Shown here in pieces: positions 1 to 7,690 of a stretch of DNA of 42,079 bases. Below the pieces are notes generated by a model. It was not told the DNA's origin, made no database searches, and was given only the letters and a program-made list of their open reading frames with translations. This DNA comes from Candidatus Jidaibacter sp. (GTDB taxonomy: Bacteria > Pseudomonadota > Alphaproteobacteria > Rickettsiales > Midichloriaceae). The stretch spans positions 1 to 42,079 of the forward strand of contig JAJTIA010000022.1 of assembly GCA_021299995.1 (NCBI GenBank). The letters are read 5' to 3'. Within the stretch, counting starts at the first letter, position 1. Each line of letters begins with the position of its first letter. The position numbers were made by a program, and so were the translations under genes.

Positions 1-3000
1 ATTTTATCACCATCTCCGTGTATAAATCTACTGTCTACACGTATAATGACAGTATCATTTGTGCTTTTACGAAATGATACATATATACAATGCTCTTGAT
101 ATTCTGAAGCAATAATATATTCAGTATCCCGTTCCATACGCTGAACTACTGGGACTATAGATTGGGCAAGTATTCTCTCTAATTTTTTTCCTAAAGATTT
201 ATGCTGAGACTCGAAGCATACCATGAGCTTTAGTCTATGGACAATATTTGCGAAGCTAGTGCTTTGAGCTAAAACTATGATTTCTTCTAATAACCTATTT
301 TGTACCTCGACTACACTCATTACTATGTCTTCGTGAAGTCTAGGGATAGTTAAAATCTCGTTGGCATTGACTTTAATATATAGTACTAGCAAAGTTTTTA
401 ATCGGACCATCAAGGTTTCATCAGGACAGTTTCCCATAATATTCATTTGACCTATACCATCTCTATGAATGCTTCCAATATTTCCTAAATAGAAACGATA
501 TTTATCATAATCACTTCTAGGCTCACTACTCCCTATAAAAAGCTGTATCAAAAGATTTAACACAAGATTTTTACCAGATATACTGCCTTTTTGCATTAAG
601 TAATCTTCTGTTGCAGCTTGTAGAGCTTTTTCTATTAGCTTTGGATTTATTTGCACACTATTTTGTACAGCGCGCTCTAAAAGAGATGCCATAGTTATAG
701 GTGCATCTTGTCGTTTATCAAGTATAGAAATGATAGCACCACCCAGATTCACATCAGCGTCTTTTTCTACCAGATATTGTACGATATTCCAGTGTTTATG
801 TTTTATTGCAACCACAAGCGGCGTTTCCCAAGCATCATTTTGGAAGTCGTTGATATCAATCTTACCTTCACCCACGATTCGTTTCACATCTTCCAGCTTG
901 CCAGAGGCTGCTGCCTTATGAAGCTCGGTAAGTGCCAGCTTTCTAGGGCTTTTGTATCGCTTTGAAAGCGCAGCTCTTTCTGCAGCTGTAGTGAGATAAA
1001 GCTTATTTCCAGCGATATAACGGTCTAACAGGCTAGTAGGCATCTCTTCATTACTAAATCCAGTTTTCATTGCTTTTAGTACTTCTTTAGTTTCTGCTTT
1101 TGTCTTGGTGATTTTACGGCCATTATACTCTATATAGTCACTTGTAAGCAATAACAGTGCACTTGGATTTTTATAGATGAATACTATGTTATGCATTGGT
1201 GCAAGCCATATCTCTGGGTTAGGTACCTTAGAAGTGCAATAATATGAATACATTTCTATTGCAAGTGGTAAATCCAAAGTACCTGTCTGCGCCCAATTCG
1301 TAACCTTACTACCATCAGACCCAACAAAGCATGCTATTTGCTTTAACAAATCCTTTGGATTTTTATGCAGCATCTCATCTAAAATTTGAGCTGCAGATTT
1401 CTGCGCAAAGTAATTTCCTATGCATTCGTATATACCGTTATATATTCTCGCAGTTTTGTGTAGACCATAGATACCAGCACATAGCTCAGCAGATACAGGC
1501 ATAATCGATGCCACAACGCCTACGCTTGTAGAAGTCGTTTGCAATACTGCAATTGACATCAAGTTAGCAATGTAACTCTGTAGAGCGAAAGCTCCAAGAA
1601 CTGTTGCCATAGTAGGAATAAAAAAGACGCCTAATCCCAGTGATACACCAAGGCCTGGCATAAAAGCATATCCCCAAAAGCCCCTGTTTACAGCATTGCG
1701 TGCATGTTCAGTCATATACTTTGTTCTTTCAGCAAGCAAAATAGCTATATGATCGATCTCTGTGATATTATGCTCGAGCACTTCTTTATATTTGCTCGAA
1801 AGCGTTTGATAGATCGCTTTATGCGTTTTGAGCCTTGAGAAAGTAGCATATGCAAAATTCTTTACACTCGCATTATTGTGTTCAAGATCACCATAGCATT
1901 CTATTATTAACTCTAAGTTTTTGCCTTGGGTGATAGATGCAATGGTCTCTGCCATTGTAAGCTTTAAGATTGAGCTAACTTCATTAAACTCTCCAAAATT
2001 CTTACTTATATGCTCTTTTATTTTTTCTTGAGCGCCTGATAACGCGTTATATATAGTAATTAGCTTCGGGACGAAAGCATCTGAATTTACTTTTATACGA
2101 GAGCAAGCTCTTAACGCATATTCTTCTCGAGCATAACTAAGAATTTTATATTCGTCTAAATTCGATTTTTTGATAAATACATTAGGGTCTACAATACCAT
2201 CTATGATTTCTATTAGTCGTAGCTTTGTCATGTCTATTTCATTAACACCTAATCGCAATAGTGCTTCTTCGGCAAAGAGCTTCACATCATCAAATTGACT
2301 TCCGCTTTTAGCATTAGATATAACAGTTGCTACCTCTGTTGATGTGTCGTTTAGTGCTACCAAGGCATCTATAGCCCGTATTACATGAATCTCGTCTTTA
2401 TCTTCCTTGATTATCTTAATCACTTTTTGCACAACTGCTTTGCTATCTATAAGCTTATTATACAAAGCTCGTAAAGATTGGGGCATGTCATCTTGTATAT
2501 TTAAATCAGATAAGAGACTGGCTCTTAATTGCTCGTGTGCGAGCCCTAATAAATCTTTCTTCCCATTTTCAAAAAGATCCCAAAATTGTGCGAACAACAT
2601 GTAGTCGTTATGTAATTTGCAGTCTAAGTATATTATATTAACTACATGCACCCACACTTCTTTATAGTAAGGAGTATATTTGTATTGTTGTAAGAAATTC
2701 TCAGCATCTTTTAATTCTTTACTATCACGGTAGCTTAAAAATCCTTTTGCAAGCTTTGAGGCTGCAAAGTACTCTTGTAAAGTCTGATGTATAAAATATA
2801 CATGGTTCTCTAGGTCCGATTTATTTTTTCTTATGGTCTTTATCAATCCTAAATCTATCAGCTCTAGAAAAAGCGATTTATCTTGAAACTGCTCTTGGTA
2901 TGGCTTAATTAGAGTTATTATACGCTCTGGGGCAATAAGAGAAGTACGCTCCATCATTGCGCTAAATGCAATATCTTCTAGTAGTGATATAAGCACAGCT

Positions 3001-3956
3001 TCCTTTTCTTTAGTGGTAGGTGCGCTCTGGCGGTTTCCATAATATGAAAGCATTAACTTTGATACTTTGCCATACATTTCAGAAAGCGATATCGTTTTTA
3101 CGCTTTTCTGATTATCTATATATATATTACACACTAATTCTAATAACAAAGGTATACGTGCAATATCAGCTGCTGCTTTATTGGTATGAAATAACTGTGT
3201 CAAATTAGACTCGTCTGCCTTATGAAATCGGGAGATATATTCTTTAATATTATCTTTTTTGAACCCTAGGTTTTCTAAAGTACGATCAAAGGCTGGCCTC
3301 TTGCCGTTTAGCTCTATTGCGATATGTCTAGATGTAATGAGTATGCTACAATGAGGATCATCTATTAAAAACGTCAACATTTTTTTGATATTAGGAGACA
3401 ATCTTTCTGCTATTTCATCGTATCCATCTAATATAAATAGCATGTTAGCTCTATTATCTTGATTTAATATATGCGCTGCTAGTTCTGCTATCTTTTGTGG
3501 CTCTGAAGACGAGTGTAAAAAACAGTGTTTTATTATAACACTTGCGATGTAGGAGAAAACCTCATCTTCTTGCTCATCATAACTAAGTTCTCTTAATGAA
3601 ATCCAAATTACAGATGCAAATTCTTGAGCCCATAATTTATCTTCTTGCCATTTTACAGACAATAACTGACATAATGTGCTTTTTCCCACTCCGGGCTTAC
3701 CATAGATTAAAACCTTTTTACATTCTTTGCCTTCTGTAGTCGCATCAAAGATCTTCTCTATATCAATACTGTTGGTAATATCAATATCATCTAGACAGGC
3801 CTGAGCTGCAGCAAACTGCAGCTCATTCTCTCTAGCATCAATACGATTTACTAAGCAAGTCTTAATACTTGCGTGTTCTACATGCATCTCAACGTCTGAA
3901 AGCACATGCGAAATGTTTCTTAAGGTTTGATACTTAGCTTTTAAATTATCTCTCAT
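1..3956 (-). CDS. NACHT NTPase with hydrophobic segment and ankyrin repeats (3' end cut by window edge)
   Basis: An uninterrupted reading frame starts at ATG 3956 and is still open at base 1, giving at least 1318 residues. Seen: a helical N-terminus; Walker A GKPGVGKST at residues 86-94; Walker B MLFILDGYDE at 172-181, the acidic DGxDE form typical of NACHT; a sensor-like ILITSR at 205-210; and FIHQTLQEYFAA near residue 420, a motif common at the end of NACHT winged-helix regions. A helical-repeat-like stretch follows, then hydrophobic segments at about 758-830, and two ankyrin-type repeats at about 1005-1075 starting TELHKAAASGKLEDV. The remaining C-terminus is unrecognised. NACHT proteins are STAND-class NTPases that act as signal-driven oligomerising switches. 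The gene follows the U-box gene by 15 bases and has an AGGGAG ribosome site 8 bases upstream, so they form an operon. Likely a host-directed effector, possibly an anti-phage NLR-like protein; the role is inferred. Confidence 0.85.
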   Translation of the reverse strand, partial: MRDNLKAKYQTLRNISHVLSDVEMHVEHASIKTCLVNRIDARENELQFAAAQACLDDIDITNSIDIEKIFDATTEGKECKKVLIYGKPGVGKSTLCQLLSVKWQEDKLWAQEFASVIWISLRELSYDEQEDEVFSYIASVIIKHCFLHSSSEPQKIAELAAHILNQDNRANMLFILDGYDEIAERLSPNIKKMLTFLIDDPHCSILITSRHIAIELNGKRPAFDRTLENLGFKKDNIKEYISRFHKADESNLTQLFHTNKAAADIARIPLLLELVCNIYIDNQKSVKTISLSEMYGKVSKLMLSYYGNRQSAPTTKEKEAVLISLLEDIAFSAMMERTSLIAPERIITLIKPYQEQFQDKSLFLELIDLGLIKTIRKNKSDLENHVYFIHQTLQEYFAASKLAKGFLSYRDSKELKDAENFLQQYKYTPYYKEVWVHVVNIIYLDCKLHNDYMLFAQFWDLFENGKKDLLGLAHEQLRASLLSDLNIQDDMPQSLRALYNKLIDSKAVVQKVIKIIKEDKDEIHVIRAIDALVALNDTSTEVATVISNAKSGSQFDDVKLFAEEALLRLGVNEIDMTKLRLIEIIDGIVDPNVFIKKSNLDEYKILSYAREEYALRACSRIKVNSDAFVPKLITIYNALSGAQEKIKEHISKNFGEFNEVSSILKLTMAETIASITQGKNLELIIECYGDLEHNNASVKNFAYATFSRLKTHKAIYQTLSSKYKEVLEHNITEIDHIAILLAERTKYMTEHARNAVNRGFWGYAFMPGLGVSLGLGVFFIPTMATVLGAFALQSYIANLMSIAVLQTTSTSVGVVASIMPVSAELCAGIYGLHKTARIYNGIYECIGNYFAQKSAAQILDEMLHKNPKDLLKQIACFVGSDGSKVTNWAQTGTLDLPLAIEMYSYYCTSKVPNPEIWLAPMHNIVFIYKNPSALLLLTSDYIEYNGRKITKTKAETKEVLKAMKTGFSNEEMPTSLLDRYIAGNKLYLTTAAERAALSKRYKSPRKLALTELHKAAASGKLEDVKRIVGEGKIDINDFQNDAWETPLVVAIKHKHWNIVQYLVEKDADVNLGGAIISILDKRQDAPITMASLLERAVQNSVQINPKLIEKALQAATEDYLMQKGSISGKNLVLNLLIQLFIGSSEPRSDYDKYRFYLGNIGSIHRDGIGQMNIMGNCPDETLMVRLKTLLVLYIKVNANEILTIPRLHEDIVMSVVEVQNRLLEEIIVLAQSTSFANIVHRLKLMVCFESQHKSLGKKLERILAQSIVPVVQRMERDTEYIIASEYQEHCIYVSFRKSTNDTVIIRVDSRFIHGDGDK

Positions 3957-3964
3957 ATTGATTA

Positions 3965-3970
3965 CTCCCT
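3965..3970 (-). promoter_or_regulatory. Ribosome binding site of the NACHT gene
   Basis: AGGGAG on the minus strand lies 8 bases before ATG 3956 and immediately after the TAA stop of the U-box gene (3974-3972). It fixes the start codon. The closeness to the upstream stop suggests translational coupling. Confidence 0.7.
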
Positions 3971-3971
3971 A

Positions 3972-5009
3972 TTAAAGCAGCGTACAGCCACCAGGTTGTT
4001 GAATATCACCAGGGAGTGTTTCTGCCAACTTCCTTAAAGCATGTGTGTTCAAGTCGAACTTAGATAAAGAACCAGCTTTATATCCATAATCTTTAATAAT
4101 TAAAGCTGGAGCATTTTCAGTATAGTAGAATACAAATGCTTTATGTTGTGCAGTGCTACAGAAATTCAAATGCATCACAGTAGAGTAATCTGGGTTCGCT
4201 CTAAAGTAAGCATTGGCTTGGCTATTAAAAATACCAGCTTTGTTTGTTACCCTTCTTTCAACTGCATCGCCTAAATAAACAGCGTTCCAATCTACATTTA
4301 AAGATTTTTGTAGGTCCTTCATAAGATCAATATGACGGTTTTTCTTAAAATTACCTAGGTCGGGTATAATAGAATCTACAAACTTTTCAGTGTCAAAAAT
4401 CACCTCTGTTAAATCGTAGTTGAACGCCCCAGCACTGACTATTGAGCCTTTAAAAGTATTTTTATAGAACAGCACAAATTTTTGGTGCTCTGCTGCTGAC
4501 CCAAATTTAAGCTTAAAGCTGATGTCAAAAGCACCATTTTCTTTGTCGGATTGCTCAAAAATCGCTTTATCTTGGCTTGTATATATGGCAGCTCGGCCTA
4601 CTAGCGTTTGCTCAACTATGCTGCCATAATAAATATCTTTTTTTGGGGCGCATAACGACTTTTCTAAAGCAATTAAGATATGTGCATAACTAGTCTGCTC
4701 CTTCTTAGTTTGCTCTTTCTCATCGTTTTGCGGTGCTGCATCTACTACTAACGCTGCTGCAGCTAAATTCCCAGCAACTTGTGCATATTCAGCTATAATG
4801 GAACGAATAGAATTATTAGATATCAACGCATTCCCTATAACTGCTCTAGTGAGAGGGCTAGTATTGTGTGTTGCAAACCAAGCAATTATTGCGCTTCTTT
4901 CATATGTATTACCATCCTCTGCCATCACAGGATCAGTCATCACTTCCAAGCTAATAGGGCATATTATTTGCTCTTCTTGCACGCTTAGTGCAGGTCTTTT
5001 ATTTCTCAT
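3972..5009 (-). CDS. U-box domain protein with duplicated C-terminal domain and CaaX-like end
   Basis: 345 residues. The U-box spans about residues 14-75: ICPISLEVMTDPVMAEDGNT, then TYER at 35-38, W44, SPLT at 51-54 and LISN at 62-65. It is the metal-free RING-like fold that binds E2 enzymes, so a ubiquitin ligase activity is likely; bacteria normally use it only in host-directed effectors such as Legionella LubX. After an Ala-rich and Lys/Glu-rich linker (80-105), two copies of an unknown domain of about 105 residues follow (108-216 and 224-333). Matching pairs include VEQTLVGRAAIYTSQ with VERRVTNKAGIFNSQ and FGSAAEHQKFVLFYKN with FCSTAQHKAFVFYYTE. The last four residues are CTLL after a flexible GG, fitting a CaaX prenylation signal whose final Leu favours geranylgeranylation. 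No signal peptide is seen, so export by a type IV or type I route is assumed. First gene of the operon with the NACHT gene. Confidence 0.88.
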   Translation of the reverse strand: MRNKRPALSVQEEQIICPISLEVMTDPVMAEDGNTYERSAIIAWFATHNTSPLTRAVIGNALISNNSIRSIIAEYAQVAGNLAAAALVVDAAPQNDEKEQTKKEQTSYAHILIALEKSLCAPKKDIYYGSIVEQTLVGRAAIYTSQDKAIFEQSDKENGAFDISFKLKFGSAAEHQKFVLFYKNTFKGSIVSAGAFNYDLTEVIFDTEKFVDSIIPDLGNFKKNRHIDLMKDLQKSLNVDWNAVYLGDAVERRVTNKAGIFNSQANAYFRANPDYSTVMHLNFCSTAQHKAFVFYYTENAPALIIKDYGYKAGSLSKFDLNTHALRKLAETLPGDIQQPGGCTLL

Positions 5010-5012
5010 AAA

Positions 5013-5018
5013 TCCTCT
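5013..5018 (-). promoter_or_regulatory. Ribosome binding site of the U-box gene
   Basis: AGAGGA lies 3 bases before ATG 5009 on the minus strand and supports this start. The upstream DNA (5025-5060) is AT-rich with possible -10 sequences, but no convincing -35/-10 pair could be chosen. Confidence 0.55.
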
Positions 5019-5682
5019 TTATATTTCAATTTTATTATGTTTTGACGACATATTGCAATATTTACGAAATAACAAAGACAATTGTAAAACACTCAAAAAA
5101 GCGTTGCAAGAGGAATTTTGTTAAGATTTTAGAAGTCTTTTATCACATAAAAGCTTATGATAAACAAAAAGTTATATTATATTTGAAATTTGAGCGCTTT
5201 GATTTGCGCTATCTCTAAAATAGAAATTTACTCAAAATATTACTAATGCCTCAATAATGAAAAACGGTGCTTAATGAAATAACATTTCTAGAAGGAGAGC
5301 TTTTGAAGGAAGATAGACTATAGGATAATAGCTAATAAATATGAATCTAAAGCGATCGTTTCTCAAGAGGTTTGAGTAGCTTTAAGATATAACTACCCTA
5401 ACAACTTGATGAGTTCCATTATAAAAAAAGTGCGAAGATTTTAATCTTTCTGCGAAAATAAATAAGCCAGTATTCTTTTTTAACTCTATGAAATCTGCAG
5501 CTGTGCAAGATATAGTTGCGCTATCTAGAAAAATAATAGATTTATCTTGTATAGGGCAACCAAAGACTTATAGAAAGGTACAAAATGGAGCTTAATAATG
5601 CTAAACATACAGCATCCTGATAATTTATAGTTAATACTGCAAAGATCGATCCTAGCTCTAGTATTATGACTGATTGCTTTAA
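5019..5682. other. Non-coding stretch with no recognisable gene
   Basis: About 660 bases between the U-box gene and the ParB remnant. All frames are broken by stops. The only open piece of note is a 35-residue frame from ATG 5488 ending at a TAA near 5595 (MKSAAVQDIVALSRKIIDLS at its start); it resembles no family I know and may be part of a decayed gene. A short AAGATT/AATCTT palindrome lies near 5436-5449. I see no RNA gene here. The neighbouring transposase and parB remnants suggest that this is decayed mobile or accessory DNA. Confidence 0.5.
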
Positions 5683-5919
5683 ACAATAATATTTAAATAT
5701 AAAATAGATTCTTTATTGCCTTTTAGGAATCAGGCAAGAAAAACATTCGATCTGCAAGGAATATCAGAGCTTGCATTGATAATCAAAGAGCACGTTATTA
5801 GACAGACACTGACTGTTGTACAATCTCAAGATAATAAAGTGTGCTATGAAGTTATAAGTGGTGAAAGAAAACTACGTGCTACAAAAGCGTTAGGCTTAGA
5901 GAGCGTGCCTTGCATTTGA
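5683..5919 (+). pseudogene. ParB/Spo0J N-terminal fragment (remnant)
   Basis: An open stretch without an ATG start (first possible start TTG 5716) reads KIDSLLPFRNQARKTFD, then a helix GISELALIIKEH, then CYEVISGERKLRATKALGLE, and stops at TGA 5917-5919. The order matches the N-terminal ParB domain: the N-P-xQPRKxF region, the ELAxSIKEHGVIQPL helix and the GERRxRAxKxxGL CTP-binding motif. The HTH and dimerisation domains are missing and no downstream frame restores them. It is therefore a fragment of a partition-type or element-borne ParB-like gene, not the chromosomal parB. It sits beside two transposase remnants. Confidence 0.75.
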
Positions 5920-5930
5920 ATTATAGTAAA

Positions 5931-6120
5931 TTAAGTTGAGGCTTGCGGTTTAAAGAAAGCTGCTAATGCATCAAATAATTCATCGAATTGTGTAATTTTT
6001 TCCTTAATCCACCTTTTCATATTGGGCCAGAATCTCTATATCGGATTCAAATCAGGCGAATCTGGAGGTAAAACTATCTCACTAACATTATAACCTATTC
6101 CCAATTTGGGAGTAAGGTTT
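5931..6120 (-). pseudogene. IS630-family transposase C-terminal remnant
   Basis: Read on the minus strand, one frame gives GYNVSEIVLPPDSPDLNPI, an in-frame TAG, then RFWPNMKRWIKEKITQFDEL and a short Ala/Phe tail ending at TAA 5933-5931. This is the DDE_3 C-terminus of IS630/Tc1-like transposases, whose signature is PPYSPDLNPIExxWxxxK. The internal stop falls on the codon that should encode the catalytic glutamate, which fits a single GAG to TAG change. Upstream of about 6120 the frame is no longer recognisable, so only about a fifth of a transposase is left. Not active. Confidence 0.8.
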
Positions 6121-6129
6121 ATTTCTTGA

Positions 6130-6501
6130 ATTCATCTCGTATCACAAACCTTCGATTATGGCATACTTTTAGGCTAATAGAATATATTAAGTAATAGCAC
6201 TTCTCATTCCATCTGAAGTTTTCTAGTAAGATTGTCAGTGGCAAAATAATTTGTGTTTTATGTGTATAAATCGGTCATATTTTGCTAGATGTTTGAAATG
6301 CTTTTTGTATTACATACTTCTCACATACTTATAGAATTTTTGAAATCTCTGTATCCACTTAGATGATACATTAATTCTATGCACACCATCTCTCTTCCTA
6401 TTCCCTATCCCAGGTATGATGTTTCTTTTATAACATTCTTAATACACTTTGCAAAATTCATCTATACAATACAATATTACGGTTATATCATTCACATTCA
6501 T
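6130..6501 (-). pseudogene. IS982-family transposase remnant, multiply frameshifted
   Basis: On the minus strand from ATG 6501 the reading begins MNVNDITVILYCIDEFCKVY, like the IS982 start (xxIFCxIDDFCK). After stops and frame changes it continues with LMYHLSGYRDFKNFYKYV, KHFKHLAKYDRFIHIKHKLF and finally YYLIYSISLKVCHNRRFV, which corresponds to the IDSTxLKVCHNRRI catalytic block. The order of the blocks is right, but segments are missing between them and several stops and frameshifts interrupt the gene. It abuts the IS630 remnant. Family assignment rests on these motifs only. Confidence 0.6.
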
Positions 6502-6693
6502 GGCTAAGTATTGTGTTTTTTGCGATTACATTTCTACTATTGGCCATTTTCTTTACAACTCCTTATACATTATTCGCATTACATACAACTACAAAGCCGT
6601 GCCACTTTTTGCTACTTTAGCAATAGGTGTTTGCCTATAGCTAAAATAACCCCAGCAAAACAATGACATAGCTATTATTTAAAAATACTAAAT
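6502..6693. other. Intergenic stretch downstream of the L,D-transpeptidase gene
   Basis: About 190 bases between the transposase remnant and the stop codon of the L,D-transpeptidase gene. A weak inverted repeat, ATAGG/CCTAT around 6622-6638, could form a small hairpin but has no T-run. No gene is recognised. Confidence 0.4.
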
Positions 6694-7629
6694 TTAATGA
6701 TGTATTAAAGGCAGGTTTGTTATGGCTTCAATAGCTGGATTTTTAGCATACACCTCTATCGGGACACCACTGTGTGCTTTAATAGTATCTTCAATCATCG
6801 TTTTATCCAAATGCGTGATATCGCCTAAAAAATTTGCCAATACTTCATATACTTCTGGTACATCAACGGGTTTGGTTTTCATGTATTTTGCTATAACATC
6901 TGTTTGCTCTTGGGTAGGTGTAATCTCCATCAGTAATCTGTTTTGCATCCAACCAACCTTATAGTTTTGGTCTATAATGTTGACAGTAGTGCCTTCAGAT
7001 ACTGCATGAAACAGCATTTCTATGTCTTCAGGATACATACGTATACAGCCATGACTAGCACGAGAGCCTATACTGCTTGGCTTGTTTGTACCATGTATTG
7101 CAATGCCTGATAAGTTAAGGCTCATCGCATATTTGCCTAATGGATTTTTAGGTCCTGGTGGTATAAATTCTGGCAAATCTGGATTTGCTGCTCTGATAGA
7201 CTCAGGTGGTGTCCAAGTTGGATTCTCCCTCTTTAACGTAATTTCTGCTGTACCTGTTGGAGTTCTCCAGCCCTCTTTGCCAATACCGATTGGGAAGCTC
7301 AACACATTTTTATCATCAGCGAAATAATATAAACGTAGCTCAGACAGATTGATCACAATACCTTTACGCTCAACATTAGGTAAGATATATAGAGTTGGTA
7401 TGATGATTTTTTGTTGTGTATGTAAGTTTTTAGGGGTGACTCCGCGGTTTGCTGCTATCAGCTCAACGCTACCAAGATCGAATTTGCGTGCTATAGAATA
7501 TAAATTATCACCTTTTACAGGTTTATATTCCTGCATTTGTCCTATGGCATCACCCTCTATCACATAATTTGTAGCATATGAATAAAGTGGTATAAGTGCG
7601 ATCAAAAAGATAATAAAAAGAATTCTCAT
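6694..7629 (-). CDS. L,D-transpeptidase (YkuD) with LysM domain
   Basis: About 311 residues from ATG 7629; a TTG 18 bases upstream in the same frame would add six residues but would spoil the signal peptide start. MRILFIIFLIALIPLYSYA is a clear export signal. A LysM domain follows (about residues 34-80, KGDNLYSIARKFDLG), then the YkuD domain (about 90-225) with IAIHGT and the catalytic SHGCIRM, whose cysteine is the acyl-enzyme nucleophile and whose histidine and arginine complete the site. It forms 3-3 peptidoglycan cross-links or attaches proteins to peptidoglycan in the periplasm. The tail after residue 225 is unassigned. It is last in the petC-aas-lptD-surA row, 61 bases after surA. Its presence argues for real peptidoglycan. 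Confidence 0.9.
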   Translation of the reverse strand: MRILFIIFLIALIPLYSYATNYVIEGDAIGQMQEYKPVKGDNLYSIARKFDLGSVELIAANRGVTPKNLHTQQKIIIPTLYILPNVERKGIVINLSELRLYYFADDKNVLSFPIGIGKEGWRTPTGTAEITLKRENPTWTPPESIRAANPDLPEFIPPGPKNPLGKYAMSLNLSGIAIHGTNKPSSIGSRASHGCIRMYPEDIEMLFHAVSEGTTVNIIDQNYKVGWMQNRLLMEITPTQEQTDVIAKYMKTKPVDVPEVYEVLANFLGDITHLDKTMIEDTIKAHSGVPIEVYAKNPAIEAITNLPLIHH

Positions 7630-7690
7630 AATGTTATAATAAATCAAAGGCTTATAGATTTATTTATGCATCATAAATCTAGCTTTGCAA

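Noticed and set aside
708-3208. Several short plus-strand open frames in the first 3.2 kb
   Set aside because: They are antisense to the continuous NACHT-ankyrin frame, which is open from 3956 to base 1 and has domain motifs throughout.
4779-5124. Plus-strand open frames of 69 and 108 residues opposite the U-box gene
   Set aside because: They lie antisense to a gene with a clear domain and ribosome site; their translations show no motif.
6449-6640. Plus-strand 63-residue frame near the transposase remnants
   Set aside because: It overlaps the IS982 remnant on the other strand, lacks a ribosome site and resembles nothing.
6722-7567. Plus-strand open frames opposite the L,D-transpeptidase gene
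   Set aside because: Shadow frames; the minus strand holds intact LysM and SHGCIRM motifs.
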